Shown: piece by piece, positions 43,249-52,497 of the stretch
How positions within the stretch are numbered: position 1 is the stretch's first letter
Layout of the letters: each line of letters opens with the position of its first letter
Assembly (NCBI GenBank): GCA_947168665.1
Contig: CAMVMX010000011.1
Span: 55,085 to 119,084 of the forward strand
Source of the DNA: an uncultured Bacteroidales bacterium
GTDB lineage: Bacteria > Bacteroidota > Bacteroidia > Bacteroidales > P3
Length of the DNA: 64,000 nt
Reading direction: 5' to 3'
Position numbers and translations under genes: made by a program
The notes under the pieces: model-generated
Told to the model about the DNA's origin: nothing
What the model saw: only the letters and a program-made list of their open reading frames with translations
The model's database searches: none

Positions 43249-44007
43249 CTACAGAAGGTTATAGTTGAAAGCGTAAGCTATGGCCTCCGAAATGTTCGAC
43301 ACCCCCAATTTGTTGAACACACTTTTGCGGTACATCTTCACCGTGTCGACCGACCGGAACATCTTTTCCCCAATCTGGCTCATCGTGTATCCCTGTGCCG
43401 AAAGGTGGAGCATAGTCCTCTCCCCCTCCGTCAGTTCCAGCCGGTGGCCCTTCTTCGCCCAACGGTGTCCCTCAAACTCATAAATCGAAAAACCCGACGG
43501 CGAACTCACCGTGGCCTCGATATGCCCCATGTCGCTATGCACCGACGGCGACACCAAACACAACACAAGCCACACCTCACCACTCGCCGTCCGTCCGATA
43601 GGCGTCACCCTGTGGTTCAGCAACACCGCCTGCCCATTCACATAAAAATGAAAATTGCACGAAATGGCATAAATGAAATTCCTCTCGTCCAATGGCCAAC
43701 GATGGGTGTTGCCCACCGCCTCCACCAGCTCAGCCATCAACGGCCTGTCGTCCGGCACGGCATGCTGCATCAGGAAGCCATAGCCCCCCTCCTTCACCTC
43801 CTCGGCCGTGTGGCCAAAAAGCACAAGCGGACTGTCCGAGACATACATGAAACGCCGCTGACACAGGTCGGCCACAAACACACCCTGATTGGCTATCCGG
43901 GCAAAGGCATCCACCACATCCAATTTCGACTCCGCAAGCCTGTAATCGGATTCCGTCACACCCGTCGGTGACGTTATAGAAGACAGAATATCAGTTTTTT
44001 CAACCAT
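43249..44007 (-). CDS. PAS-like sensor with LuxR-type helix-turn-helix
   Basis: The product is 252 residues from the ATG at 44007. Residues about 28-150 look like a PAS domain (DAFARIANQGVFVADLC, FMYVSDSPLVLFGH), and the C-terminal 60 residues are a GerE/LuxR-type helix-turn-helix (LTEGERTMLHLSAQGYTMS, VDTVKMYRKSVFNKLGVS). It is a soluble one-component regulator; the signal is unknown. A TTG 57 bases upstream is in frame but lies upstream of the promoter box at 44032, so the ATG is chosen. It is divergent from a BspA-like lipoprotein gene, with palindromic sites between them. Confidence 0.88.
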   Translation of the reverse strand: MVEKTDILSSITSPTGVTESDYRLAESKLDVVDAFARIANQGVFVADLCQRRFMYVSDSPLVLFGHTAEEVKEGGYGFLMQHAVPDDRPLMAELVEAVGNTHRWPLDERNFIYAISCNFHFYVNGQAVLLNHRVTPIGRTASGEVWLVLCLVSPSVHSDMGHIEATVSSPSGFSIYEFEGHRWAKKGHRLELTEGERTMLHLSAQGYTMSQIGEKMFRSVDTVKMYRKSVFNKLGVSNISEAIAYAFNYNLL

Positions 44008-44031
44008 AACGAAGAGTCGCTCTCTACTGTG

Positions 44032-44039
44032 CAAAGATA
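44032..44039 (-). promoter_or_regulatory. -7 promoter element of the LuxR-type gene
   Basis: TATCTTTG on the minus strand, 25 bases before the ATG at 44007. It settles the choice of start. Confidence 0.7.
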
Positions 44040-44088
44040 ACAATTTCCTTTCTTTCTGCAACAATCATTCTCTTCCTCCACGCTAAAA

Positions 44089-44140
44089 TACACTTTTGGG
44101 TATTTCCGCGACACCAACGCCACAAATACCCTTTTGGGTA
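44089..44140. promoter_or_regulatory. Paired palindromic operator candidates
   Basis: TACCCTTTTGGGTA at 44127-44140 is a perfect 5-4-5 palindrome; TACACTTTTGGGTA at 44089-44102 is the same with one mismatch. They lie inside 17-base direct repeats (44086-44102 and 44124-44140) whose centres are 38 bases apart, in the gap between the divergent LuxR-type and lipoprotein genes. Confidence 0.6.
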
Positions 44141-44163
44141 ACATCACATCAACAATTAATCAG

Positions 44164-44171
44164 TACTTTTG
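44164..44171 (+). promoter_or_regulatory. -7 promoter element of the BspA-like lipoprotein gene
   Basis: TACTTTTG fits TAnnTTTG. With a start site about six bases downstream, the nearer palindrome would be centred near -43, a usual place for an activator. Confidence 0.6.
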
Positions 44172-44263
44172 CATAGTAACAATGCAAGGTCGATAACCCG
44201 ACAACGTATTCACAATCAAAATAAAACACAACAACATAAACCCTAACAAAAAGACACATCATC

Positions 44264-45148
44264 ATGAAAACAACCTTCAAACCACACCTCCGTTCAAGAG
44301 TCCTCACAGCGGTTTCCTCAATCATGCTCCTGTTCACCGCTGCATCCTGCACCAGCATGCACAGCGGCCAAAGTTTTGTAGCCCAATCCGACGGCATCAC
44401 CTACCGTTTTGAAGTGGTGGTATCCCATCGCAACTACGTGCGGGTGGCTCCCGTCTCGGGGCCCGAAGCCGTGGTCGGAGCCGTCACCCTTCCCTCCACC
44501 GTCCGCTATGAGGACCACACCTATGTCGTTTCGCAGGTGGCCCCCAACGCCTTCGAAGACTACACCGGCATCACCTCCCTCACCCTGCCTCCCACCATCT
44601 CCGTCATCGAGCCATCAGCATTCCGCAACTGCCAGTCGCTAACCACCGTATCGGTCCCCACCTCCATATCCACTATAGGTGACTATGCCTTTGCCGAATG
44701 CTCCCTGCTGCAGTCCTTCCGCTTCGTCAATTCCATCTCATCCTTGGGGCAAGGATGCTTCGCCGGCTGCTCATCGCTCTCCTCGCTCGACCTCCCCTCC
44801 ACCATCACGGCCATCCCCGACCAAGCCTTCAGCGGCTGCGCGTCGCTTCCCAGCCTGCAACTGCCCTCCACCGTCATGCAAATCGGCCGCCAAGCCTTTG
44901 CCCATTGCTCGGGACTGCACAGCATTGCCATGGACCGCTCCGTGCAGCAGATAGGCGACAGCGCCTTCTTCGGCTGCGACTCCGTCCAGAGCCTCTCCTG
45001 CCTCACCGCCATGCCGCCAGTGTGCAACGCCTCCACCTTCGGCAACATGTCCACCACCATCCCCGTCACAGTCATGATGGCCAGCGTGCCCAACTATCAA
45101 GCCGCCACGGGCTGGAGCCGCTTTACCAACTACATCGGAACATATTAA
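44264..45148 (+). CDS. BspA-like leucine-rich-repeat lipoprotein
   Basis: A 294-residue protein with a signal peptide ending in AASC (lipidated Cys29), then about seven LRR_5/BspA-type repeats of roughly 23 residues (for example AFEDYTGITSLTLPPTISVI, AFRNCQSLTTVSVPTSISTI). The last strand breaks into a short C-terminal cap. Such proteins sit on the cell surface and bind host or other proteins. It is preceded by its own promoter and followed by a terminator, so it is monocistronic. It is probably controlled by the divergent LuxR-type regulator (inference). Confidence 0.88.
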   Translation: MKTTFKPHLRSRVLTAVSSIMLLFTAASCTSMHSGQSFVAQSDGITYRFEVVVSHRNYVRVAPVSGPEAVVGAVTLPSTVRYEDHTYVVSQVAPNAFEDYTGITSLTLPPTISVIEPSAFRNCQSLTTVSVPTSISTIGDYAFAECSLLQSFRFVNSISSLGQGCFAGCSSLSSLDLPSTITAIPDQAFSGCASLPSLQLPSTVMQIGRQAFAHCSGLHSIAMDRSVQQIGDSAFFGCDSVQSLSCLTAMPPVCNASTFGNMSTTIPVTVMMASVPNYQAATGWSRFTNYIGTY

Positions 45149-45175
45149 TCACTTGCTGGACACGTTTTAACCTGC

Positions 45176-45224
45176 GCCGACCGTCAGTCCGGGACCACCT
45201 CTCGACATGCGGTCGGCCTTTTTT
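45176..45224 (+). terminator. Intrinsic terminator of the BspA-like gene
   Basis: The stem GCCGACCG (45176-45183) pairs with CGGTCGGC (45210-45217), followed by C and six T. From here to 45463 the sequence is C-rich and I see no gene. Confidence 0.75.
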
Positions 45225-45463
45225 GCAACCCTATTGAAAAAAGGCTCGCCGCCAAATGTCACTCCCCGCCCGCAACCTCCCAGCCAACACCCGCAGACTG
45301 ACCCAAAAACACGCTGCCCCCAATCCGTCCAACAGCGCATGTCCAAACCCAAACAACGCGGGCGGCAAAGAGGCGGCGGCACACACGTCCCGCACCTCGT
45401 GACTGAACATAACATATTGGGAACAACAGTTTCAGCGGCACTCGCCATGCCCCCGTCCTGCCC

Positions 45464-46207
45464 TCACGCCTGCCCCTCTTGGGCCTGTGCGTCCGGCTGC
45501 CGCCGGACAAAATAGCGCGCCCCCAAGCGGTCGGCACGCCGTTCCGGCCAGAAAGACTCGTGCCGGTGGCGCGGACTCCTGCCCAAAGCCAGCCACTGGC
45601 TCACCAAACTCGGCACACCCACCACAGGCAGATAAAGCCACCCCCACAACTGACTGTCCACCGTGTGGCCATACTCATGCCTCACAAACCCGTCGCTGCC
45701 ATGCCACGCATACTGCCCGAAATCGGCCACCCACCTGTCCGGCAGCCACAGCTGCACAAAGCATCCTGCCGACATGCCCGTGCTGGTATGCGGGTCGCGG
45801 TTCCGGCCCGTGACAAACGTGACGCCCTCCAGCGTGTCCACCCTCACCACATCGCCGCGCACCACACGCCACTGCGCCAACACATAGCCCACCCACAATT
45901 GGGGCAACTCCCATCCCAGACGGGTGGCAGCCTGCCACACCCCTCTCCCGTTCTCATAATCAAAACGGTAACGTCCCATCCACACCCGCCACGCCAATGC
46001 CGGACGGACAGCCATCGCCACAGCCGTCGAAGCCAGCATCACCCCCTTGGCCGCCAAAAACACCCATCCGCACACAGCCCACACACCCTCGCCAGCCGCC
46101 ACCCCCCACAGGGCAACAAGCCACATGGCCACAGCCACCAAGGCCGCGACCACAGCGACAACACCCCGCCGCCCAAAGCATACGTTATAATCCATACCCC
46201 TTGCCAT
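45464..46207 (-). CDS. Membrane protein with zincin-like HExGH signature
   Basis: A product of 247 residues from the ATG at 46207 (an ATG at 46195 and a GTG at 46243 are also possible). Two membrane helices lie near the N-terminus (about 14-36 and 40-65). A soluble domain holds HEYGHTVDSQLWG (His177, Glu178, His181) and, further on, WPERRADRLG. HExxH plus a downstream ExxAD is the pattern of zinc peptidases, with the second glutamate as third ligand. I do not recognise a named family. The gene is very GC-rich. The metallopeptidase role is inference from the motif. Confidence 0.68.
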   Translation of the reverse strand: MARGMDYNVCFGRRGVVAVVAALVAVAMWLVALWGVAAGEGVWAVCGWVFLAAKGVMLASTAVAMAVRPALAWRVWMGRYRFDYENGRGVWQAATRLGWELPQLWVGYVLAQWRVVRGDVVRVDTLEGVTFVTGRNRDPHTSTGMSAGCFVQLWLPDRWVADFGQYAWHGSDGFVRHEYGHTVDSQLWGWLYLPVVGVPSLVSQWLALGRSPRHRHESFWPERRADRLGARYFVRRQPDAQAQEGQA

Positions 46208-46419
46208 ACTGCCAAAAAGCGCAACCACACTCACCTGCCCCACCCCCTACAACCACTTCACCGCATTCGCACTGTTGCCATCCAAAAACGGCGTCGCAAA
46301 CTTTTTATTGCGTCGGCCGTTGTGGTTTCTTTCCTGTAAATGATTGCATTTTTTCATTTGGCAACACAAAAAGCAGTCACAGTATCCGAGTGTGCCAAAT
46401 TTTGGTACTCGATTTTTCT

Positions 46420-46483
46420 ACTCAGTGTTGCACTTGTAACTATAATTAAGGACTCAGTGTTGCACTCGTAGCGGGTATTCAGG
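46420..46483. repeat. Two-copy 32-base tandem repeat
   Basis: The first 19 bases of each unit match at all but one position; the remainder is diverged except for a shared AGG end. It lies between the membrane-protein gene and the T9SS-type gene. Confidence 0.65.
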
Positions 46484-46702
46484 GGTTTTCTTGCCCCCCG
46501 GGAGGGGCGGGGAAAAATTGCGGACAGGCTCTCGGCCCAATCGATGTTCAGCATTTGGCTGTCATTTCGACGGCATTTGTTTAAGCGTTAGACGAACAAA
46601 TGCTTTTTTGCCGCTGCCCATCGGCCGTTGGACGAGCGAGGCGAGGGCAAGGCACGCGGGACCGAAATACGGAAAAAATATTTATAGATTAAAAAAAAGT
46701 TG

Positions 46703-46710
46703 TATATTTG
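46703..46710 (+). promoter_or_regulatory. -7 promoter element of the first T9SS-type gene
   Basis: TATATTTG fits TAnnTTTG, 44 bases before the ATG at 46755, in an A-rich tract. Confidence 0.6.
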
Positions 46711-46754
46711 CAACGCAGATAATATCTGTATAAACTGCTGTTTGGGCCTTCAAT

Positions 46755-49352
46755 ATGAGTCGGAATCTAATAATACCGAGCCGCTTCTATGAACTGGGTT
46801 CGAGACTGATGGCTGTTTCTGTCAGGGTGCTGCTCCTTTTTGCGGCACTGACGGCGCCCTTCGCCGCGCGGGCCCAGGACGATGACCCAAAGAGTCACCG
46901 GGGGGTGCAGTTTGCCGCCCAGGGCACGGACTTCTGGGTCTGTTTTCCCCGCACGCTGGGAGGGTTCAGCCCCAACAATTCGGTGCTGTATGTGGTGTGC
47001 GAGCACGACTGCGACGTGACAGTGACCAACGAGCTGATTGACTATTCGCAGACCTATCACGTCATGGGGCGGCGGATGTGCGGGCCGGACACGAACTATA
47101 TCCGCATCCCGTTTGCCTACTCGTGGATCAACGACACGGTGCCATACCAATACCTCTCATCCGAGCCGGAGAGGGAACTCCGTATGCGGCCGCCCCGCTA
47201 CGACTATAGGGGCTGCGCGGGCAACAGGCCCCAAGCCAAGGCATTCCATGTGACGAGCACCGACACCATATCGCTCTTCATCATGGTCGGTTCCACCTAC
47301 CGCTCGGCCTGCACGGTGCTGCCCACCGAGCTGCTCCGCGACGAGTATGTGGCCCAGCCGCCCATTGTCAACCACCGCTATCCTCAAAAATGGCGTTATG
47401 ACTTTCCCGCTTTCCCGTTTTATCTGCCCGGCATGTCGTCCATCGACATCGTGGCAGTGGAGGACAGCACTGTGGTCGACATTGCCATCACCGACTGGGA
47501 CTGGCTGAACCGCCCGCCGGGCGACACCTTCTCCGTCACCCTGCGGCGGGGCGAGCTGTTTCACCTCAGCGCCGGCGAGCCGCCTGAGAAGTATTATCCC
47601 AACCTCTTCCCCTATTCGAGCACGGACATTCACGGCCACAGCTATGCCCCGGTGGTGTCGCACTCGTTCCTGGCTGACACGCTGATGCTCGACACCTTTG
47701 CCGTCGACCTGGCGGGGACCCGCATCAAGGCCCGCGACTGCAAGAAGATTGCCGTGTTCGAGAGCAGCGGCATCGGGGGCAGCGGCCTACGCGGCCAGTT
47801 CAACGCCAACTACAAGCTGGAGCAATCAATCCCCACCTTTTTTGCGGGCAGGGAGTATTTCATTCCCTACGACCCTGCGTTGGACCCTTTCAATGGGACG
47901 CCTGCCGACCTCTATATCCGCCTCACCGCACTGGAGGAGGGAGCGACGGTGACTATACGCGATGTGTCGCGCCCCGCGTTGGGAAGCCGCACCCTCGTCC
48001 TCGGCCCCTACCAGACCGACTGGTGGAAGATCGAAAATGACCAGGGGCCGTACCACATCACTTCCGACCACCCGGTGCTGGCCAAACGCGTGGGGCGCGA
48101 CCTGACCACCATCACGCCCACCCGCTGGTGGCACTGGGGGCAAGTCAACTTCGGGACCATCACCCAAGTGGACGAGAACCACAACCGCCACCCTATCTAC
48201 CCCAACCTCCATATCTTTGCCCGGACTGAGGATGTGGGTTCGATGAAGATGGACTATTACCCGATTGGGGCTTATTTCCAGCCGATGGCGGGGACCCCCT
48301 ACAGCCACGCCTATTTCGACATGAACAGCCAGTTCACAACCGAGGGCACCCACCATATCGTCAGCACCACCGACTCGCCCTTCATGGCCTATTTCTTTGC
48401 CAACTACTATATCGGGCTGCCGCATGTGCAGCCCGGCGGGGTGTCGATGAGGGTGAACGGAAGGGCGGCGGACTCGCTCCGGGCTGACTCGCTGTGGTGT
48501 GTGTTCGACCCCGTGGAGCTGCAAGCCGTCAACCGCCGCCCCTTCGACAGCGTGTGGTGGTTTTTCGGCGACGGGAGCGACACGGCCTTTGCCTACGCCC
48601 AGCCTCAGGCCTCGCAGCCGCTGACCCACCTCTTCCAACAGACGGGACTGACCACCGTGAGAGCCGTATTCACTTATCAATACGACAGCTGTTTCACCCT
48701 GAAGCCGGACACGGTGGAGGTGACGCTGGACATCCGTGGCCCCCTCGACACGCTCATCAGTGTGCGACTGTGCGAGGGCAGCTATTTTTTCCGCGACCAC
48801 GAGCTGGACCACACGGACACCTACTTTTTCTCCACCTATTGGGAGGGAACGCAATGCGACACTACGTGGCAGATTGACCTCGTCACCTGTCCGCACTGCC
48901 GCTGGTGGTACGACACCGTGTCGCCGGACGATGTGCCCGTGGTTTTCAACGGCCACAGTTTCGGACATGAATGCCACGACGAGCCGGTCCACATCCATAT
49001 CAACGACACCTGCGACAGCATCATCTATTACAACCTCACTATCATCCCCAACTGGGGCGAGAAGCCCATCGACAGCACGTGGATTGCAGCCCCCAATGTC
49101 TTCACCCCCACGCTGGAGTCCAACAGCCGTTTTGCCCTGACGTGCAGCCCGCATATACTGCAGGCCGAGGTGTCGGTGTTCGACCGGCGGGGCGCGCGGG
49201 TGGCGCGGTTCGACGGGCTGGGCGGCAACTGGGACGGCACCGCCAACGGCTCCCCCTGCCCCCAAGGCACATACGTCTACTACGTCCGCTATATCGACAC
49301 CCACGACAAAGCCTACAAGAGCCTCACCGGCACGGTCACCCTGCTGCGGTAG
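46755..49352 (+). CDS. T9SS-secreted protein with IgGFc-binding-like N-terminus and gliding-type C-terminal domain (paralogue 1)
   Basis: An 865-residue protein. The signal peptide ends ARAQ (about residue 41); an internal ATG at 46809 would give a shorter signal. The mature N-terminus (GVQFAAQGTDFWVCFPRTL) resembles the IgGFc-binding-like domain of Bacteroidota surface proteins. A PKD-like module with WWFFGDGSD lies at about 600-660. The last 85 residues (from NVFTPTLESNS through WDGTANGSP to GTVTLLR) are a type B T9SS/gliding-motility C-terminal domain. It would be exported by type IX secretion. It is a tandem paralogue of the next gene, and it ends in TAG. Confidence 0.88.
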   Translation: MSRNLIIPSRFYELGSRLMAVSVRVLLLFAALTAPFAARAQDDDPKSHRGVQFAAQGTDFWVCFPRTLGGFSPNNSVLYVVCEHDCDVTVTNELIDYSQTYHVMGRRMCGPDTNYIRIPFAYSWINDTVPYQYLSSEPERELRMRPPRYDYRGCAGNRPQAKAFHVTSTDTISLFIMVGSTYRSACTVLPTELLRDEYVAQPPIVNHRYPQKWRYDFPAFPFYLPGMSSIDIVAVEDSTVVDIAITDWDWLNRPPGDTFSVTLRRGELFHLSAGEPPEKYYPNLFPYSSTDIHGHSYAPVVSHSFLADTLMLDTFAVDLAGTRIKARDCKKIAVFESSGIGGSGLRGQFNANYKLEQSIPTFFAGREYFIPYDPALDPFNGTPADLYIRLTALEEGATVTIRDVSRPALGSRTLVLGPYQTDWWKIENDQGPYHITSDHPVLAKRVGRDLTTITPTRWWHWGQVNFGTITQVDENHNRHPIYPNLHIFARTEDVGSMKMDYYPIGAYFQPMAGTPYSHAYFDMNSQFTTEGTHHIVSTTDSPFMAYFFANYYIGLPHVQPGGVSMRVNGRAADSLRADSLWCVFDPVELQAVNRRPFDSVWWFFGDGSDTAFAYAQPQASQPLTHLFQQTGLTTVRAVFTYQYDSCFTLKPDTVEVTLDIRGPLDTLISVRLCEGSYFFRDHELDHTDTYFFSTYWEGTQCDTTWQIDLVTCPHCRWWYDTVSPDDVPVVFNGHSFGHECHDEPVHIHINDTCDSIIYYNLTIIPNWGEKPIDSTWIAAPNVFTPTLESNSRFALTCSPHILQAEVSVFDRRGARVARFDGLGGNWDGTANGSPCPQGTYVYYVRYIDTHDKAYKSLTGTVTLLR

Positions 49353-49423
49353 GGGCGACAAGTGCAAATCTTGACACAATTAACAAAACTACGATACCTC
49401 AACTCTATAAATTCAAGCACAAC

Positions 49424-51889
49424 ATGAGACGCTGGATTCTGATAGTGATGCTACTGGCACCCTTCGCACTGCTGGGGCAGGACGACGACCCGCTGAGCCA
49501 CCGGGGAGTGCAGTTTGCCGCACAGGGCACAGATTTCTGGGTCTGCTTTCCCCGCACACTGTTGCGCAACACCCCTACTTTCTTCCGTCTGTATGTGGTG
49601 AGTGAACGCCCCTGCGAGGTGACGGTGTCTAACGAATTGATAGACTATTCACAAACATATCAGATTGAGGGGCGGAGGCTGAGCGACTACGACCTCAACT
49701 ATATCCATGTCCCCACCCAATACGGCAGGATAATCGACACGGTGAGATACCAATATTACCCCTATTCGCCTCAACATGTATACAATAATGTGGGTGGCAA
49801 CCAGCCACAGCCAAGGGGTTTCCACGTGACAAGCACGGACACCATATCGCTCTTCATCTATGTGGCTTCTGCGTGCAGCGTGCTGCCCACCGAAATGCTC
49901 AGCGACGAGTATGTAGTACAGCCGCCCATAGTCAACGATTATAGAATAATGCCACTATTACCCCACTTCCCGCCATATACTCCCCTCTCGTCGATAGATA
50001 TAGTCGCTGTGGACGACAGCACGACGGTGGACATCGTGCTGGCCGACTGGGACTGGATAAACCGCCGGCCGGGCGATACGGTGACTGTGACACTGAGGCG
50101 GGGAGAGCTTTACCACCTGGGAGCCGGATACCCTATCGAAAAGTATTACCCTAACTTTAATCCTTATTGGAACCTTGTCCACCCCGGGACCCCACCACCA
50201 AGTCTGCCCGACGTCTCGATGACACGACATTCATTCGCCGGCGAAACGGTGACGCGCGACACCTTTGCTGTCGACCTTACTGGCACCCGTATCAAGGCAC
50301 GCGACTGCAAACGGATTGCGGTGTTTGAGAGTTCGGGCATTTGTGGGTCAGGAATGAGAGGCAACGTAAATAAGGCTTTCAAAATGGAACAGGTGGTTCC
50401 CTCCTTTTATGCCGGCAAGGAATATCTCGTGCCCAACCTCGAACACACAATCCGCTTCACTGCACTGGACGAGGAAACACATGTAACCATACGCGATGTG
50501 GACCATGCCGAGAATGTCCGAACCCTGACTATTCCCGCCGGCGGAACGGACTGGTGGGAGACCGACACCATGGTGAACATGTATCACATCACTGCAGATA
50601 AACCGGTGCTGGCAAAGTGGACTGGCGAGGGCCACACCACCCTCACCCCTACCCGCTGGTGGCACGGAGGGCAGATTAATTACGGCACGGTAACGGATGT
50701 TGACCAGGATTTAAATGTGTATCCGATTACCGCCCGCTTGTATATCTTTGCCCGGACTGCTGACGCGCCGTCATTTTATATGGACTCGTACCCGATAGGC
50801 TCCTATTTCCAATCAATAAGCGGCACGCCTTACAGTTTCGCCTATTTCGATACTCAAAGCCAGTTCAACTCGATGGGTACACACCATATTCTGAGCCGAA
50901 CCCAAGCCCCATTCTTGGCTTATTTATTGGGAATCGGGCAGTACTTTGTCCCTTTGCCACATGTGCAGCCCGGCGGTGTGAGGCTGACGGTGAACGGCAT
51001 AGAGGCCGACTCGCTGAAGGCCGACTCGCTGTGGTGTGTGCATGACACGGTAGTGTTCGAGGCGCAGAACCGCCGCCCATGCGACAGTCTGCTGTGGGAC
51101 TTCGGCGACGGCTCCACTTTGGCTTTCGGCCACGACGAGGAGGGTTTTGCCCAGCCGCAGCCCCACCTGTTCCTGCATCCGGGACGCATCACGGTACGCG
51201 CCATCTACAAATATGCGGATGAGGGGTGCCTCACCGTCAAGCCCGACACCATATCCGCCACACTGGACGTCAGGGGCGATGTGGACACGGCGATTTCCGT
51301 CCTGCTGTGCGAGGGCAGCTATTTCTTACGCGGACACGAGATGGCCTCTACCGGGAGGTATGAGTTCACCACAACATGGCCGACCGGCAGGTGTGACACC
51401 TTATGGCAGATTGATTTCGTCACTTGTCCGCACTGCCGCTGGTGGTACGACACCGTGGCCACAGACGACCTGCCTGTCACCTTCAACGGCATCACCTTCA
51501 ACACCGAGCAACACGACACTCCAATCCGTCTCCATATCAACGACACCTGCGACAGCATCATCTACTACACCCTCATCGCCATCCCCAACTGGGGCGAGAA
51601 GCCCATCGACAGCACATGGATTGCTGCCCCCAATGTCTTCACCCCCACGCTGGAGTCCAACAGCCACTTTGCCCTGACGTGCAGCCCGCATATACTGCAG
51701 GCCGAGGTGACGGTGTTCGACCGACGGGGCGTGAGGGTGGCGCAGTTCGACGGGCTGGGCGGCAGCTGGGACGGCAACGCCAACGGCTCCCCCTGCCCCC
51801 AAGGCACATACGCCTACTATGTCCGCTATATCGACACCCACGACAAAGCCTACAAAACCCTCACCGGCACAGTCACCCTGCTGCGGTAA
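49424..51889 (+). CDS. T9SS-secreted protein, tandem paralogue 2
   Basis: The product is 821 residues from the ATG at 49424, which begins the signal peptide (MRRWILIVMLLAPFALLGQ). Domain order is the same as in the gene upstream: IgGFc-binding-like region (GVQFAAQGTDFWVCFPRTL is identical), a PKD-like module with LWDFGDGST at about 556-620, and the type B C-terminal domain from about 737. The last 325 bases are nearly identical to those of paralogue 1, whereas the middle has diverged, with indels. It starts 71 bases after paralogue 1, so they probably share a transcript. Confidence 0.9.
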   Translation: MRRWILIVMLLAPFALLGQDDDPLSHRGVQFAAQGTDFWVCFPRTLLRNTPTFFRLYVVSERPCEVTVSNELIDYSQTYQIEGRRLSDYDLNYIHVPTQYGRIIDTVRYQYYPYSPQHVYNNVGGNQPQPRGFHVTSTDTISLFIYVASACSVLPTEMLSDEYVVQPPIVNDYRIMPLLPHFPPYTPLSSIDIVAVDDSTTVDIVLADWDWINRRPGDTVTVTLRRGELYHLGAGYPIEKYYPNFNPYWNLVHPGTPPPSLPDVSMTRHSFAGETVTRDTFAVDLTGTRIKARDCKRIAVFESSGICGSGMRGNVNKAFKMEQVVPSFYAGKEYLVPNLEHTIRFTALDEETHVTIRDVDHAENVRTLTIPAGGTDWWETDTMVNMYHITADKPVLAKWTGEGHTTLTPTRWWHGGQINYGTVTDVDQDLNVYPITARLYIFARTADAPSFYMDSYPIGSYFQSISGTPYSFAYFDTQSQFNSMGTHHILSRTQAPFLAYLLGIGQYFVPLPHVQPGGVRLTVNGIEADSLKADSLWCVHDTVVFEAQNRRPCDSLLWDFGDGSTLAFGHDEEGFAQPQPHLFLHPGRITVRAIYKYADEGCLTVKPDTISATLDVRGDVDTAISVLLCEGSYFLRGHEMASTGRYEFTTTWPTGRCDTLWQIDFVTCPHCRWWYDTVATDDLPVTFNGITFNTEQHDTPIRLHINDTCDSIIYYTLIAIPNWGEKPIDSTWIAAPNVFTPTLESNSHFALTCSPHILQAEVTVFDRRGVRVAQFDGLGGSWDGNANGSPCPQGTYAYYVRYIDTHDKAYKTLTGTVTLLR

Positions 51890-51896
51890 GAGTGCA

Positions 51897-52487
51897 ATGA
51901 TTCAAAAACTAAAAGCCAAAGGCTTCACCTACAACCAACGACTTGACTGCCTCGAAGGCGAGTTCAACGGGAGAGCGGTGAGAGTCCTTGTGGTTACTAA
52001 CAACGACAAGGTGTACCGAATCATGGTTGCAGACGCTTACGGCGTAGACGAGTCTAACATCAAAATCAGATTCAACACTCTGTGCCGCCAATTCACAAAT
52101 AATGGTAAATATTATTCTCCCACAGAAAGCCAAGAAATAGACGACAGTGAGAATATTTCTTATGAGATGACTGTTCATAAAAAGAGATACGAGGCAGCGT
52201 TTTCCCAAACAGGAAATGCCACAAGTCTCGAAGACTGCCTTGCAACATATGCATTAGAACATGGGAGTATGACACAAGAGGAATGGAATAATCTCTCAGA
52301 AAGCGAGAGGATTGAACTAATGAAAATAATTATTACTGAAGTCGGAAAGGATGATATTACAAAATATTGTTCTGAAAGATTAAACTATAAGTCAGTTTGG
52401 TTTATGATAGATGAGGATTATGGTGAATATCGAATCATAATGTATTACGATAATGGGTATAATCAAGCAAACGGGGAGGACCTGTAG
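51897..52487 (+). CDS. Hypothetical protein
   Basis: A 196-residue protein without signal peptide or membrane helix, beginning seven bases after the second T9SS-type gene (ATG at 51897; the frame extends upstream within that gene but is not used). It is acidic, with a helical segment MTQEEWNNLSESERIELMK and a C-terminal strand set rich in Tyr and Asp. No family is recognised. The 3' two thirds are AT-rich compared with the upstream genes, which suggests a different origin. It is convergent with the XRE gene. Confidence 0.75.
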   Translation: MIQKLKAKGFTYNQRLDCLEGEFNGRAVRVLVVTNNDKVYRIMVADAYGVDESNIKIRFNTLCRQFTNNGKYYSPTESQEIDDSENISYEMTVHKKRYEAAFSQTGNATSLEDCLATYALEHGSMTQEEWNNLSESERIELMKIIITEVGKDDITKYCSERLNYKSVWFMIDEDYGEYRIIMYYDNGYNQANGEDL

Positions 52488-52497
52488 GGGTACTATA

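Larger units (their letters stand above)
46208..46754. other. Intergenic region with a 32-base tandem repeat
   Basis: About 550 bases without a supported gene. It holds a two-copy, partly degenerate 32-base repeat (46420-46451 and 46452-46483, both starting ACTCAGTGTTGCACT and ending AGG) and the promoter of the T9SS-type gene at 46703. The segment 46490-46670 resembles decayed coding sequence but has no usable frame. Confidence 0.6.
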
